In this document: positions 1 through 10,300 of the stretch, one piece after another
Layout: every line of letters begins with the position of its first letter
Numbering within the stretch: the stretch's first letter is position 1
DNA from: Anaerococcus prevotii DSM 20548
Lineage (GTDB): Bacteria; Bacillota; Clostridia; Tissierellales; Peptoniphilaceae
DNA length: 64,000 nt
Direction: 5' to 3'
Assembly (NCBI RefSeq): GCF_000024105.1
Contig: NC_013171.1
Location: 496,001 to 560,000, forward strand
Position numbers and translations under genes: made by a program
The notes under the pieces: model-generated
Seen by the model: the letters and a program-made list of their open reading frames with translations, nothing else
The model's database searches: none
Told to the model about the DNA's origin: nothing

Positions 1-1
1 A

Positions 2-823
2 GATGCCCTAGGATGTGCCAAGCTTGTAATATTCTCAAATGCAGTAGAGGATAATCCCTTTATGGCGGGAGCCTTCCATGGAGTAAGTGAAGCAGATACA
101 GTAATTAATGTAGGAGTTTCAGGGCCTGGTGTAGTGAAGGCAGCAATTTCAGGTAAGGATGACCTTCCGATTAATGAAATCTGTGAGATTATCAAAAAGA
201 CAGCCTTTAAAATCACTAGGATGGGAGAACTTGTGGCAAGAGATGTCTGCGATAGACTAGGCAAGAACTTCGGAATACTAGACTTATCCCTAGCCCCAAC
301 ACCAGCCATTGGAGATTCTGTAGGAAGAATCTTAGAAGAGATTGGAATAGATAATGTCGGAGGACACGGAACAGTAGCAGCCCTAGCCCTACTAAATGAC
401 GCTGTAAAAAAGGGTGGCCTTATGGCAAGTGCTTCTGTCGGAGGACTTTCCGGTGCCTTTATACCAGTGAGCGAAGATGAAGCTATGATTAAGGCAGTAG
501 ATGGAGGACATTTGACCTTTGATAAGCTAGAAGCGATGACTTCTGTTTGCTCTGTTGGTCTTGATATGATTGCAATCCCAGGATCAACAAGCCCAGCTAC
601 AATTTCTGCTATGATTGCAGATGAGGCGGCAATAGGAATGATAAATGCAAAAACAACTGCAGTTAGAATAATCCCAGTTTCAGGAAAGGGAGTAGGAGAT
701 TATGCAGAGTTTGGTGGATTTTTAGGCTATGTACCAATTATAGATATAGGAAATTCAAATTCAGATAAAATGATCAAAAGAGGTGGCCACATACCAGCCC
801 CTGTTCACTCATTCAAAAACTAA
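2..823 (+). CDS. UPF0210/PFL (DUF711) family protein, 5' truncated by window
   Basis: The reading frame is open from base 2, so the gene begins upstream; the ATG at 62 is internal. The visible 273 residues match the C-terminal part of the PFL/UPF0210 (DUF711) family, whose members are usually about 450 residues. Family-like stretches include a glycine-rich [12 protein letters not shown] segment and a conserved [13 protein letters not shown] block, with a G-rich C-terminal half. The biochemical role of the family is not established; relatives often sit beside a small ACT-domain protein, which would lie outside the window. It is 9 bp ahead of a cyclophilin gene on the same strand, with an AAGGAGG site in the gap, so the two are probably co-transcribed. 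Family assignment is firm; function is unknown. Confidence 0.88.
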   Translation, partial: DALGCAKLVIFSNAVEDNPFMAGAFHGVSEADTVINVGVSGPGVVKAAISGKDDLPINEICEIIKKTAFKITRMGELVARDVCDRLGKNFGILDLSLAPTPAIGDSVGRILEEIGIDNVGGHGTVAALALLNDAVKKGGLMASASVGGLSGAFIPVSEDEAMIKAVDGGHLTFDKLEAMTSVCSVGLDMIAIPGSTSPATISAMIADEAAIGMINAKTTAVRIIPVSGKGVGDYAEFGGFLGYVPIIDIGNSNSDKMIKRGGHIPAPVHSFKN

Positions 824-832
824 GGAGGAAAT

Positions 833-1360
833 ATGGAAAACAAAAATCCAATTGTAACATTTGAAATGGAAAATGGAGATACTTTCAAGGCAGAACTCTA
901 CCCAGAAGTTGCTCCAAATACAGTAAGAAACTTTATCTCACTTATAGGTCACAATTTCTACGACGGAGTAATCTTTCATAGGGTAATCAAAGGCTTTATG
1001 ATCCAAGGAGGAGATCCAGAAGGAATAGGAATCGGAGGCCCTGGTTATGCTATCAAGGGAGAATTTGCTGCAAATGGTTTTGAAAATAACCTAAAACACG
1101 ACAGGGGAGTTCTCTCCATGGCAAGATCTATGATGCCAGATAGTGCAGGCAGTCAATTTTTCGTAATGCACAAAGACAGCCCTCACCTAGATGGCCAATA
1201 CGCAGCCTTCGGTAGGGTAATCGAAGGAATGGATACAGTAGATAAGATAGCAGAAACAAAAACTGACTTCCAAGACAAACCAAAAGAAGACCAAGTAATG
1301 AAGACAGTGACTGTAGAAACTTTCGGAGTAGACTACGACGAGCCTGAGATAATCGAATAA
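833..1360 (+). CDS. Cyclophilin-type peptidyl-prolyl cis-trans isomerase
   Basis: A 175-residue single-domain cyclophilin that catalyses cis-trans isomerisation of X-Pro bonds in the cytoplasm; no signal peptide is visible. The catalytic-loop motif FHRVIKGFMIQGGD (about residues 48-61, with the active-site Arg) is intact, as are the SMAR and SQFF segments that line the proline pocket. Length is close to other bacterial single-domain cyclophilins, with a short acidic C-terminal tail (DEPEIIE). AAGGAGG lies just ahead of the ATG. It follows the UPF0210 gene closely and is followed by a clear intrinsic terminator, so it is the last gene of that unit. Confidence 0.95.
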   Translation: MENKNPIVTFEMENGDTFKAELYPEVAPNTVRNFISLIGHNFYDGVIFHRVIKGFMIQGGDPEGIGIGGPGYAIKGEFAANGFENNLKHDRGVLSMARSMMPDSAGSQFFVMHKDSPHLDGQYAAFGRVIEGMDTVDKIAETKTDFQDKPKEDQVMKTVTVETFGVDYDEPEIIE

Positions 1361-1367
1361 TAATTTT

Positions 1368-1413
1368 AAGTACCAATCTATATTTTAAATGTATTATAGC
1401 TTGGTACTTTTTT
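1368..1413 (+). terminator. Intrinsic terminator after the cyclophilin gene
   Basis: AAGTACCAA (1368-1376) pairs perfectly with TTGGTACTT (1401-1409), followed by a T-rich run. It closes the UPF0210-cyclophilin unit. Confidence 0.85.
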
Positions 1414-1460
1414 ATTAATAGCAAGTGAATAAAGATGTAAATTTATTTTTAAAATCCACC

Positions 1461-1469
1461 TGGTATAAT
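1461..1469 (+). promoter_or_regulatory. Extended -10 promoter of glnN
   Basis: TGGTATAAT is a perfect -10 with the upstream TG extension. No good -35 lies 17 bp further up, which fits an extended -10 promoter. It is 30 bp ahead of the glnN start codon. Confidence 0.5.
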
Positions 1470-1498
1470 ATAAAAGTAAAATCTAAGAAAGAGGTAGT

Positions 1499-3565
1499 AT
1501 GGTTTTGAAAGAATTTGGGAATATGGCTTTTGACAAGAAAACTATGAAGGAAAATGTACCCTACCCAGTGTATTTGAAATGGAAACAAGCGGCAAGGAAC
1601 AATGCCACCTTGGATAGGGAAAGTGCTGATGCCATAGCTCATGCTATGAAAGTCTGGGCGATTTCTAAGGGGGCAACTTCCTACACACATTGGTTCCAAC
1701 CCTTAAATGGGAAAACTGCGACCAAAAAAACAGCTTTTTTGAACAGAGATGGCAAGCACAATCCTATAAATAGGTTCTCAGGGAAGGAGCTTATAAAGGG
1801 TGAGCCTGACGCATCTTCTTTCCCATCTGGAGGCATGAGATCAACCTTTGAGGCTAGAGGATATACATATTGGGACCTAACTGCCAATTCCTTTATCCTA
1901 GATAAGGTCTTATACATCCCATCGGTATTCGTATCCTTCTACGGAGAAAAGCTTGACAAGAAACTTCCTCTAATAGAGTCCATGAATATGGTAAGCAAAG
2001 AGGCTTCAAGGGTTTGTAATTTATTTCTCAAGGAAGAGAAAACTTACAGGGTTAAGGCTAAACTAGGCCTTGAGCAAGAATTTTATCTTATAGATAAAAA
2101 GTATTTTGATAAGAGAATAGACCTTGAATATTCTGGGATGACCCTTGTTGGTTCTGATCCTATGGTTGAAAAAGAACTTATCTCTCACTATCTAGGAGAC
2201 ATTCCAAAAAGAGTTGATGAGTTTTTTGAAGATGTAAACAGCGAGCTTTACAAGCTTGGTATCTACATGGAAGCAGAACATAACGAGGTAGGTCCGAATC
2301 AGTTTGAAATCGCCATAATGTATGAGAATGTTAATATATCTGTTGACAATAACCAACTCCTTATGCATATATTGGAAAAGACAGCCCTAGACCACGATTT
2401 AGTTTGCCTACTTAAGGAAAAACCTTTCAAAAATATGGCAGGGTCTGGTAAGCACAATAATTATTCTTTGGCGACAAATTATGGAAGAAATTTATTTACT
2501 CCAGGAAAAACTCCCAAAAACAACCCTGTTTTTCTTCTGTTCTTAGCTTCTATGATTGAAGTTTGCAACAAATACCAGAAGCTAATAAGGATTGCCTCTT
2601 CATCTGTGACTAACGACTATAGATTGGGTGGAGATGAAGCCCCACCAGCCATTATATCTTTATTCATAGGTCGTGACTTGGAAGAGGTCTTAGAGTCTGT
2701 AGCTAATGATGATTTTGAGGAAAAAGTTATAGAAAATATGGTCAAGATTCCTCATTTAGGAGAAATAAAAACTGACTCATCAGACAGGAATAGAACATCT
2801 CCTATAGCTTATACTGGCAACAAATTTGAATTTAGAATGCTAGGATCATCTAAATCAGCGGCAGACCTCAATACAGTAATAAATATAGGCTTTGCCGAGT
2901 CGGTGAAGAAGATAGCTGATAGGTTAGAGAAGGTAGATGAAGATAGGCTAAAGGAAGAAGCTTACTCCATAGTTAAGGAAATCTATCAAGAAAACAAAAA
3001 TATCCTCTTTCAAGGCGATGGCTACTCAGAAGAATGGGAAAAGGAAGCGGAAAAAAGAGGTCTAGAAAACTTCCCAACTTTCTTGGAAGCTGTAATAGCA
3101 GCCAAGGCCACTAAGGCCTATGATATATTTGAAAAATCTGGGATCTTTACTAAAAAGGAAATAGAATCCATAATCAAGGTCGAATATGAAGATGTTACAA
3201 AGTTTTTCTCTTCTCAACTAGAAATACTAAACAACATGATCCACCAAGAGATCCTCCCATCAGCTATGAGAGAGATCGCAAGCATTAAAGATTACCTATC
3301 TTTTGTAGAAAATGAAAGACTAAGACAAAGGGCGAGAAAAATAAATGAAAAAGTAGGCAAACTTTTAGACTATTGCGATGTAATTTCTGATATCTTAGAA
3401 AAATCAGAAAATATGAATCTCTTAGAAGATAAGGCTAAGTATCTTCAAAAAGAAACAAGGAAAGTCTCAGGCGAAATCCGCCAAATATCCGATGCATTAG
3501 AAAAACTAATATCCAGGGAAAATTATTCTATGCCAAATTATGTGGATATGCTTAAGACTTTGTAG
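1499..3565 (+). CDS. glnN: Glutamine synthetase type III (GlnN)
   Basis: ATP-dependent ligase making glutamine from glutamate and ammonia. At 688 residues it has the size of the dodecameric GSIII class (about 700), much longer than GlnA (about 450). GSIII signatures are present in order: FPSGGMRSTFEARGYTYWD near residues 103-121, GLEQEFYLID near 189, the HNEVGPNQFEIA block near 261 and SGKHNNYSL near 316. The C-terminal 150 residues are charged and helical, as usual for the class. GAGG precedes the ATG at 1499 by about 5 nt; a second ATG at 1523 has no comparable site. The gene stands alone between terminators, converging on fbp. No glutamine riboswitch or GlnR-like operator was recognised. 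Confidence 0.95.
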   Translation: MVLKEFGNMAFDKKTMKENVPYPVYLKWKQAARNNATLDRESADAIAHAMKVWAISKGATSYTHWFQPLNGKTATKKTAFLNRDGKHNPINRFSGKELIKGEPDASSFPSGGMRSTFEARGYTYWDLTANSFILDKVLYIPSVFVSFYGEKLDKKLPLIESMNMVSKEASRVCNLFLKEEKTYRVKAKLGLEQEFYLIDKKYFDKRIDLEYSGMTLVGSDPMVEKELISHYLGDIPKRVDEFFEDVNSELYKLGIYMEAEHNEVGPNQFEIAIMYENVNISVDNNQLLMHILEKTALDHDLVCLLKEKPFKNMAGSGKHNNYSLATNYGRNLFTPGKTPKNNPVFLLFLASMIEVCNKYQKLIRIASSSVTNDYRLGGDEAPPAIISLFIGRDLEEVLESVANDDFEEKVIENMVKIPHLGEIKTDSSDRNRTSPIAYTGNKFEFRMLGSSKSAADLNTVINIGFAESVKKIADRLEKVDEDRLKEEAYSIVKEIYQENKNILFQGDGYSEEWEKEAEKRGLENFPTFLEAVIAAKATKAYDIFEKSGIFTKKEIESIIKVEYEDVTKFFSSQLEILNNMIHQEILPSAMREIASIKDYLSFVENERLRQRARKINEKVGKLLDYCDVISDILEKSENMNLLEDKAKYLQKETRKVSGEIRQISDALEKLISRENYSMPNYVDMLKTL

Positions 3566-3680
3566 ATAAGGATATTTTAAAACAAGCTAATAATAATTTA
3601 CTTTCATGCTTGTAATATATAAACTATAGGTTACTATCAAGGAGAAACACTATTCTGATAGCTTGAGTATCTTCGCGAAT

Positions 3681-3716
3681 AAAAAAGGATGTAGGATTTT
3701 ACCTGCACCCTTTTTT
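3681..3716. terminator. Bidirectional terminator between glnN and fbp
   Basis: Fifteen bases at 3681-3695 pair, with two G-U wobbles, with 3702-3716. Each end is an A6/T6 run, so it can stop transcription from glnN and, on the minus strand, from fbp. Confidence 0.8.
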
Positions 3717-3723
3717 GATGTCA

Positions 3724-5625
3724 TCAATTCGCACTATCGTACATTTCCAAAAGCTTTTCCAAAACTTCAATTTTTTCTCTTATATCACGTCCCTCATCAG
3801 TGTCTTTTTTTAACATTCTTGGAAGTAGGATTTCTACTTCTTTTATATTTGGGGTGTAGCTTGATACCTTGTCTGTGATAGATTCGTAGCTTTTGTGTTC
3901 GGCTAGGGCTACGTGGTGGGAGTTAAACATCAAGGTGTAACCTGCTATCCCGGTCTTAGCTTGGTAAGGTTTGGATATTCCACCATCTATTACATAGAGC
4001 TTGCCGCCTGCCTTGATTGGACTATCTCCTTTTTTGACTTTAACTGGAACGTGGCCATTTATTATCCTTCTTCTTTCACATGTAATCTCAAATTCATCCA
4101 GGATCATATCTACTATTTCTTCCTTCTCAGAAAGCTTGTAGTAAGGGTTGTAGACTTCTCTTTTTAGGTCCTTATCGTCTACGAAGAGATTTTCGAAGTA
4201 GGAGTATTGGCTCTTGCCAAAGATTGGAGAGTATCTGCCATTTATTAGATACCACATGACGTCTTTGGCGAAGATTGAATTGGTAAAGTAAGCATCACGA
4301 GCGAGTTTGTCAAAGGCGTCCATGAGCTTTCTTCCGGAATATTTCTTTCCCTTTATTTCTATTTCTTGGAATTTTCCGTCTTCAGTTAGGGGGATGCAGC
4401 CATGAAATAGGAGAGAGCCGTTTTCTGTCTTATACATTGATCCATTTTTGTAGAGAAATCTCATGTGGCGGTTTAGTCTATTGCCTTTGATAAAGTCACT
4501 TTTTAGGATATCTATTATAAATTGTTCGGCATCTGTTAGTTTAAGTGGGTCTTTTGGATCTATGGTAGGAAAGTTAGTATCCCTGAGTGGGACATTTTTG
4601 TAGGTCGTTTTTTCAAAATCGACGAATTTGAGGAAGTTTCTATCGTCCACATTGAACTCTGGATTTCTTTCTATAAGAGCTCCGTCAAGTTTGAATCTTA
4701 TGATAGAAATTGCCTTATACATCTTGGCTGCTACTTCGCCACTTACATTGTCGTAGATATTTCTATCGAAAACCCTAGGCATGAAAAGCTCGCATGGGTC
4801 GTCCTTGTAGGTGTGGATAGCAAATTCATAGAGAGGTCTTAGGTTTATTCCGTAGCCGTCTTCTAACATATCGAAGTTGTTGTAGGAGATGGCATTGGCA
4901 ACGCAGGCAGCTATTAAGGCCTCATTTCCGCTGGCAGCTCCCATCCAGGCTATGTCGTGGTTACCCCATTGGATGTCGACATTAGGAAAGGTTAGTAGTT
5001 CGTCCATGATTATGTGTGGGGAAGGGCCCCTGTCGTAGATATCTCCGACAATATGGAGCTTGTCTACAGATACTCTTTGGATAAGTCTTGCAAGGGCTAT
5101 GATAAATTCCCTAGCAGAGTCGTATTTTACAATATTTGCTATAAGGGACTCATAGTATTCTTTCTTGTTAAACTCAGAATCGTTGGTATATAGAAGCTCG
5201 TCAATTATATTGGTATATGAGCCTGTGAATTTGCTTTTGACGTAGGCCTTTGGGTATTTGGTAGATACGAACCTAAAGAGGTTGATTAGCCTGTGGATAG
5301 TTATGGTGAGATAGTCTTCTGTCAATAAATCGTTTTCAAAAAGGTCCTTAAGAACGTGGACCGGATCATAAATCAGCTCTGCTAAGTCGTCTTGGTCTTC
5401 TTTGACTAGGGTATCACCAAAAAGCTTGGCAATTTTATCTCTAATGTTTCCTGATGCAGACCTTAATAGATGAAGGAAGGCCTCGCTTTCTCCATGGATG
5501 TCGGAGAAAAAATATTCCGTGCCCTTGGGTAGGTAGAGCTTGGAGTTAAGAGAAATTAACTCGTCTTTTATATCGGATTTTTCGGGATAGATGTCTTTTA
5601 ATAATTTCAAATAATTTTTGTCCAT
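3724..5625 (-). CDS. fbp: Fructose-1,6-bisphosphatase class III
   Basis: Gluconeogenic enzyme that hydrolyses fructose 1,6-bisphosphate to fructose 6-phosphate. The metallophosphoesterase-type motifs are clear: FSDIHGESEAF near residue 44, GDIYDRGPSPH near 195 and WGNHDIAWMG near 220, with an INGHVPVK block near 530. These define the Firmicute class III enzyme (B. subtilis Fbp, about 670 residues), unrelated to class I. The start at 5625 (MDKNYLK, 633 residues) is preferred over an ATG 12 bp upstream, because an AGGAGT ribosome site lies between the two and could serve only the downstream one. It is monocistronic, converging on glnN. Confidence 0.95.
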   Translation of the reverse strand: MDKNYLKLLKDIYPEKSDIKDELISLNSKLYLPKGTEYFFSDIHGESEAFLHLLRSASGNIRDKIAKLFGDTLVKEDQDDLAELIYDPVHVLKDLFENDLLTEDYLTITIHRLINLFRFVSTKYPKAYVKSKFTGSYTNIIDELLYTNDSEFNKKEYYESLIANIVKYDSAREFIIALARLIQRVSVDKLHIVGDIYDRGPSPHIIMDELLTFPNVDIQWGNHDIAWMGAASGNEALIAACVANAISYNNFDMLEDGYGINLRPLYEFAIHTYKDDPCELFMPRVFDRNIYDNVSGEVAAKMYKAISIIRFKLDGALIERNPEFNVDDRNFLKFVDFEKTTYKNVPLRDTNFPTIDPKDPLKLTDAEQFIIDILKSDFIKGNRLNRHMRFLYKNGSMYKTENGSLLFHGCIPLTEDGKFQEIEIKGKKYSGRKLMDAFDKLARDAYFTNSIFAKDVMWYLINGRYSPIFGKSQYSYFENLFVDDKDLKREVYNPYYKLSEKEEIVDMILDEFEITCERRRIINGHVPVKVKKGDSPIKAGGKLYVIDGGISKPYQAKTGIAGYTLMFNSHHVALAEHKSYESITDKVSSYTPNIKEVEILLPRMLKKDTDEGRDIREKIEVLEKLLEMYDSAN

Positions 5626-5682
5626 AATACTCCTCATTTCTTCTTATATCATATATACCCTAAAGCAAGGATTTTCCAAAAA

Positions 5683-5754
5683 AAATGGCCAAGCTTAGCC
5701 TAGAAGGCTCCTTTATATAAAACAGAGCCTGTCCTAGCTTTAAGCTTGCCATTT
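5683..5754 (-). terminator. Long stem-loop terminator of the acidic membrane protein gene
   Basis: A roughly 72 bp imperfect palindrome. The outer arms (AAATGGCCAAGCTTA at 5683-5697 and TAAGCTTGCCATTT at 5741-5754) and inner arms (near 5698-5711 and 5733-5740) pair nearly throughout. On the minus strand the 5' arm starts only a few bases after the stop codon and the hairpin ends in a T-rich run. The length is unusual for a terminator. Confidence 0.6.
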
Positions 5755-5757
5755 ATT

Positions 5758-6501
5758 TTATTCTTCAGTATCTATATCTTTATCATCTTCACTAGGAGGA
5801 TCTGTTTGATCGAATTTTTCTAAGGCTTCTTTATCCTTTAATTCTTGTAGATTCTCCTTATTTTCCTCTGGATCAATTGCATTTGTATCTTCTTCTATTA
5901 GCTCTTCTTTTCTAGGCTTATCTTCCATTTTGCTAGCGAAGTCAAGTGAGTAGACCCTGTTACTTGCCCTATAATTTTCCTTCTTAATATCTCCATCTGA
6001 TATTTCTTCCAGGTCTTTTTCTTTGATTACTCCCTTGTCCTTTTTTCTAATCTTTGTTTTTTTTGAAGGATTGCTTCCTATATTATAGTAGCCCTTTCCC
6101 TTCGTAGCCATAGCCATAATTTGTGAAAGGATTATAAGGGCGTTTAGGCCAAGGGGGATTAGTATAAGTCTTTCTCTTACAAAGAAGAGGACTATAAGGT
6201 CTACTATAATAAAAAGACCAGCAAAAAATATATTTGATATTATCTTTACTCCGAACTTACCAGAATTGAAAATATTTCTCGTAATTTGTAAGTTTAATAG
6301 AAATAAAGAGATGAGCACTATTAGGGCAAAAGGTTTGACAAAGCCCAGGGAAATATTTGAAAAGCCAATTATATCAAGGAAGCTTGCCAAAAGCTTCTTG
6401 TCGACAAAGCCAGCAAAAATAGCCGCAAAAGCAAATAGTATTGTTATTATTGATCTAAATATTCCACCTATGGTGGTTAAAAATCTTGTAGTTTTTTTCA
6501 T
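5758..6501 (-). CDS. Membrane protein with acidic cytoplasmic tail, unknown function
   Basis: A 247-residue protein I do not recognise. The N-terminal 135 residues are hydrophobic with about four predicted membrane helices (near residues 13-33, 48-70, 82-103 and 108-132). The C-terminal half has no hydrophobic stretch: it passes through a basic linker (KKTKIRKKDKG) into an E/D-rich tail of about 80 residues ending DDKDIDTEE, presumably in the cytoplasm. GGAGG precedes the ATG. The gene is alone between fbp and the divergent nitroreductase gene. It may be a scaffold or stress-linked membrane protein, but nothing in the sequence settles the function. Confidence 0.75.
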   Translation of the reverse strand: MKKTTRFLTTIGGIFRSIITILFAFAAIFAGFVDKKLLASFLDIIGFSNISLGFVKPFALIVLISLFLLNLQITRNIFNSGKFGVKIISNIFFAGLFIIVDLIVLFFVRERLILIPLGLNALIILSQIMAMATKGKGYYNIGSNPSKKTKIRKKDKGVIKEKDLEEISDGDIKKENYRASNRVYSLDFASKMEDKPRKEELIEEDTNAIDPEENKENLQELKDKEALEKFDQTDPPSEDDKDIDTEE

Positions 6502-6540
6502 AATGCCTCCGTTTATACTATTATAGCATAAATAATCGAT

Positions 6541-6568
6541 TTGTTTCTAGCTTTTATTGGAGTATAAT
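6541..6568 (+). promoter_or_regulatory. Promoter of the nitroreductase gene
   Basis: TTGTTT (6541-6546), 16 bp spacer, TATAAT (6563-6568), 35 bp before the start codon of the nitroreductase. Confidence 0.55.
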
Positions 6569-6603
6569 AAGCCCAAAGATTTGTTTAAGTCAAGGAGGTC
6601 TAT

Positions 6604-7113
6604 ATGTTATTTGATGAAGTAATAGATAAAAGATATTCTGAAAGAAAATATTCTTCCAAAGAGCCCAGCGATGAGTCGATTGAAAAGCTCTTAGAAGCTG
6701 CTAGGAAGGCTCCAATTGCAAATGGCCAGTACGATAAGTGTAGGCTCACTGTCGTTAAAGATAAAAATCTTATGGAAGATTTCGTAAAAGAATATCAGGA
6801 AAAAACAGGAAAGAGTAAGAATCCACTTTACGCTGCACCAGTATTTATTATTTTTTCATCAAGTAAGGATACATCGGCCCGCTTTGAAGATGCAGGTTGC
6901 GTCATAGAACATATATGTCTAAAGGCGACAGAGATGGGACTAGGTTCTTGCTATATAAGAGGAAGCGTAAATGCCCTAGGCAAGGATGCAGCTTACATCA
7001 AAAACCTTAACTTAGACGAAGGATTCTACCCTGTAAGCGGGGTTATAGTTGGTTATCCTGATGGAGAAAGTAGCGCACGCGAGCACAATATCAAGACCAA
7101 TTATATTAATTGA
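6604..7113 (+). CDS. Nitroreductase family protein
   Basis: A small (169-residue) flavin-dependent nitroreductase-fold protein, probably FMN-bound and NAD(P)H-dependent, acting in the cytoplasm. The N-terminal pattern DKRYSERKYSSKEPSDE with a following LLEAARKAPIANGQ is the FMN-binding start of the family. The LKATEMGLGSCYIRG segment (about residues 110-124) and the GVIVGYPDGE ending also fit. The substrate cannot be read from sequence. CAAGGAGG precedes the ATG. It occupies the place upstream of rpoB where ribosomal genes rplJ-rplL are usually found in Firmicutes. Confidence 0.85.
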   Translation: MLFDEVIDKRYSERKYSSKEPSDESIEKLLEAARKAPIANGQYDKCRLTVVKDKNLMEDFVKEYQEKTGKSKNPLYAAPVFIIFSSSKDTSARFEDAGCVIEHICLKATEMGLGSCYIRGSVNALGKDAAYIKNLNLDEGFYPVSGVIVGYPDGESSAREHNIKTNYIN

Positions 7114-7174
7114 GAAGCTATATAAAGAAAGAAAATAATTTTTGAGAAAAAGAAAGGAAATCTCGACAAAGGAC

Positions 7175-7203
7175 TTGTATGGTTGATTATTTTATGGTAT
7201 AAT
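7175..7203 (+). promoter_or_regulatory. Promoter of rpoBC
   Basis: TTGTAT (7175-7180), 17 bp spacer, TATAAT (7198-7203). It leaves an untranslated leader of about 105 nt. Within the leader a weak hairpin (AAATCT 7217-7222 with AGATTT 7231-7236) runs into a long T tract, so attenuation is possible but unproven. Confidence 0.75.
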
Positions 7204-7315
7204 TAACAATTGCTAGAAATCTATAAATCGAGATTTTTTTTATTTTTTTAACGAGTTTTTGAAGATGCTTTTTAGATAGAGAAAAGCCCATGAAACAGAC
7301 AAGGAGTAATGATTA

Positions 7316-10300
7316 ATGGCCCAATTCCATGAACAAATGTATGGAAGAACTAAGAGAAAGAGTTTTTCCAAATTTCCTCAAGTATTAGATTTACCAAATT
7401 TATTGAAAGTTCAAAAAGATTCTTACGAATGGTTCCTTAAGGAAGGTTTGGGAGAAATCCTAGAAGATATTTCTCCAATTGAAGACTATAATGGCAACCT
7501 AATTCTAGAATTTATCGGTTATGAATTTGATGAAGAAACAAAATATTCAGTAAAAGAATCCAAATACAAGGATGCGACCTACGCAAGAGATTTAAAGGTT
7601 AAGGCAAGACTTATAAATAAGGAAACAGAAGAAGTTAAAGAGCAAGAAGTCTTTATGGGAGACTTCCCAATGATGACAGATTCTGCTACCTTTGTTATAA
7701 ATGGTGCCGAAAGAGTTATAGTAAGCCAGTTAGTTAGATCTCCTGGTGTTTATTATGCAGAAGAAACTGACAAGAGTGGGGATAAGATGTATTCTTCAAC
7801 TGTCATCCCTAACCGTGGTGCGTGGATTGAGTTTGATACAGATGCAAGCCACACAGTAAATGTTAGACTTGATAGAACAAGAAAACTACCTGCAACAACT
7901 CTCGTTCGTGCGCTTTTATTCGAAACAGACGAAGAAATCATCAACGCTATCGGAGATACCAAACATTTGAGAAATACCCTAGAGAAGGAAAACTCAGAGA
8001 CTGCAGATGAAGCTTTGATAGAAATTTATAGAAAATTAAAACCAGGGGACCCTGCAAGTGTTGAATCTGCAACAAACTTAATCAACAATCTCCTCTTCGA
8101 TGATAGAAGATACGACCTTGCTAAGGTTGGTAGATACAAATACAACCTTAAGCTTGCCCTAGCAGACAGAATCGAAGGACTTGTATCTAAGGATGATGTT
8201 ATAGATCCAGAAACTGGAGAAGTTTTCGTATCAGCAGGAGAAATTATCGACGAAGAAACAGCCAAAGCTATAGAAAATGCTGGTATTGTTACAGTTGATG
8301 TAATAAAAAAAGACGAATACGAAGAAGATAAGACCCTTAGGGTAGTTGGAAATAACTTTGTAGACTTTAACTCATTTGAAGAGCTAAAAGATGTCGATGT
8401 TACAGTTGATGACTTCAGTGAAAAAGTATACTTCCCAGTTATGAAAGAGATAATCGAAGAGGCAAATAGCCCAGAAGAAATCAAATCTCTAATGGAGAGA
8501 AGGAAGAAAGAGCTTTGCCCAAAACACATCACTAAGGCTGATATACTCGCTATAGTTAACTACCAATTCAACCTCTTTGAAGGAATTGGCTATGTAGACG
8601 ATATCGACCACTTAGGTAATAGACGTGTTAGAGGAGTTGGAGAACTTCTACAAAACCAATTTAGAGTAGGGCTTGCTAGAATGGAAAGAGTTGTTCGTGA
8701 AAGAATGACAACCCAAGATCCTGACCTTGCAACTCCACAAGGCTTAATCAATATCAAGCCAGTAACAGCTGTAATCAAAGAATTCTTTGGTTCATCCCAA
8801 CTTTCCCAATTCATGGACCAAACCAACCCAATGAGTGAGCTAACTCATAAGAGAAGATTATCTGCTCTTGGACCAGGTGGTTTGTCAAGAGATAGAGCTG
8901 GTGTTGAGGTCCGTGACGTGCACGATTCTCACTACGGAAGAATCTGTCCAATAGAGACTCCAGAAGGACCAAATATCGGACTAATCACTTCCCTTACAAC
9001 ATACGCAAGAGTAAACAAATATGGATTTATAGAAACTCCTTACAGACTTGTTAAGGAAGGTGGTTATGTAACTGATGAGATTGACTACCTAACAGCAGAC
9101 ATAGAAGATAACTTTATCATAGCCCAAGCCAACGAGCCACTTGATGAAAATGATAGATTCGTAAACGAAAGAGTATCAGGACGTGGTATTAAGGGTGAGA
9201 ATGATATCTACCCAAGAGAGAAAATCCAATACATGGACGTTTCTCCTCAACAGATCGTATCTGTTGGAGCAAGCCTCATACCATTCCTTGAAAACGACGA
9301 CTCAACCCGTGCCCTCATGGGTGCCAACATGCAACGTCAGGCAGTTCCACTTATTAAGACAGAAGCTCCAATAGTTGCGACAGGTATCGAGCACAGAGCA
9401 GCTAAGGATTCAGGTGTTTGTGTTGTATCTAGGTCAAAGGGTGAAGTTGTTTATGTCGGAGATGATCACATCAAGGTCAAAAGGGCTAGCGATGGAGAAA
9501 TCGAAGACTACGAGTTACTCAAATTTGAAAGAGCCAACCAAGGAACAACCATCAACCAAAGACCAATTGTTAAAAGAGGAGATAAGGTTGAGGCTAACGA
9601 AATCCTTGCAGATGGACCATCTACAGACAATGGAGAGCTAGCCCTAGGTAAAAATATCCTCATAGCCTTTACAACATGGGAAGGATACAACTTCGAGGAT
9701 GCTATGCTTCTTAATGAAGAGCTTGTAATGGACGATGTCCTTACCTCAGTTCACATAGAAGAGCATGAGTGTGAAGCGAGAGAAACTAAGCTTGGAGCAG
9801 AAGAGATCACCAAGGATATACCAAATGTCGGCGAAGATATGAAAAAAGATCTCGACGAAAATGGTATTATCAGAATCGGTGCAGAAGTTAAAAGCGGAGA
9901 TATCCTTGTAGGTAAGGTATCACCAAAGGGAGAGACTGAACTATCTCCAGAAGAAAGACTTCTACGTGCAATCTTCGGTGAAAAAGCAAGAGAGGTACGT
10001 GATACTTCCCTTAAGGTTCCACACGGTGAAAGCGGAATAGTAGTTGATGTCAAAGAATACAACAAGAAAGATGGAGACGAACTTGCTCCAGGTGTAAACA
10101 AGGTAATAAGAGTATATGTCGCTGCCAAAAGAAAGATCATGGTGGGAGATAAGATGTGCGGTCGTCATGGTAACAAGGGTGTCGTTTCAAGGATTCTTCC
10201 AAGAGAAGATATGCCATTCTTACCAGACGGAACACCTCTACAAATCTGCCTAAACCCACTTGGTATCCCAAGCCGTATGAACCTTGGACAGGTACTTGAA

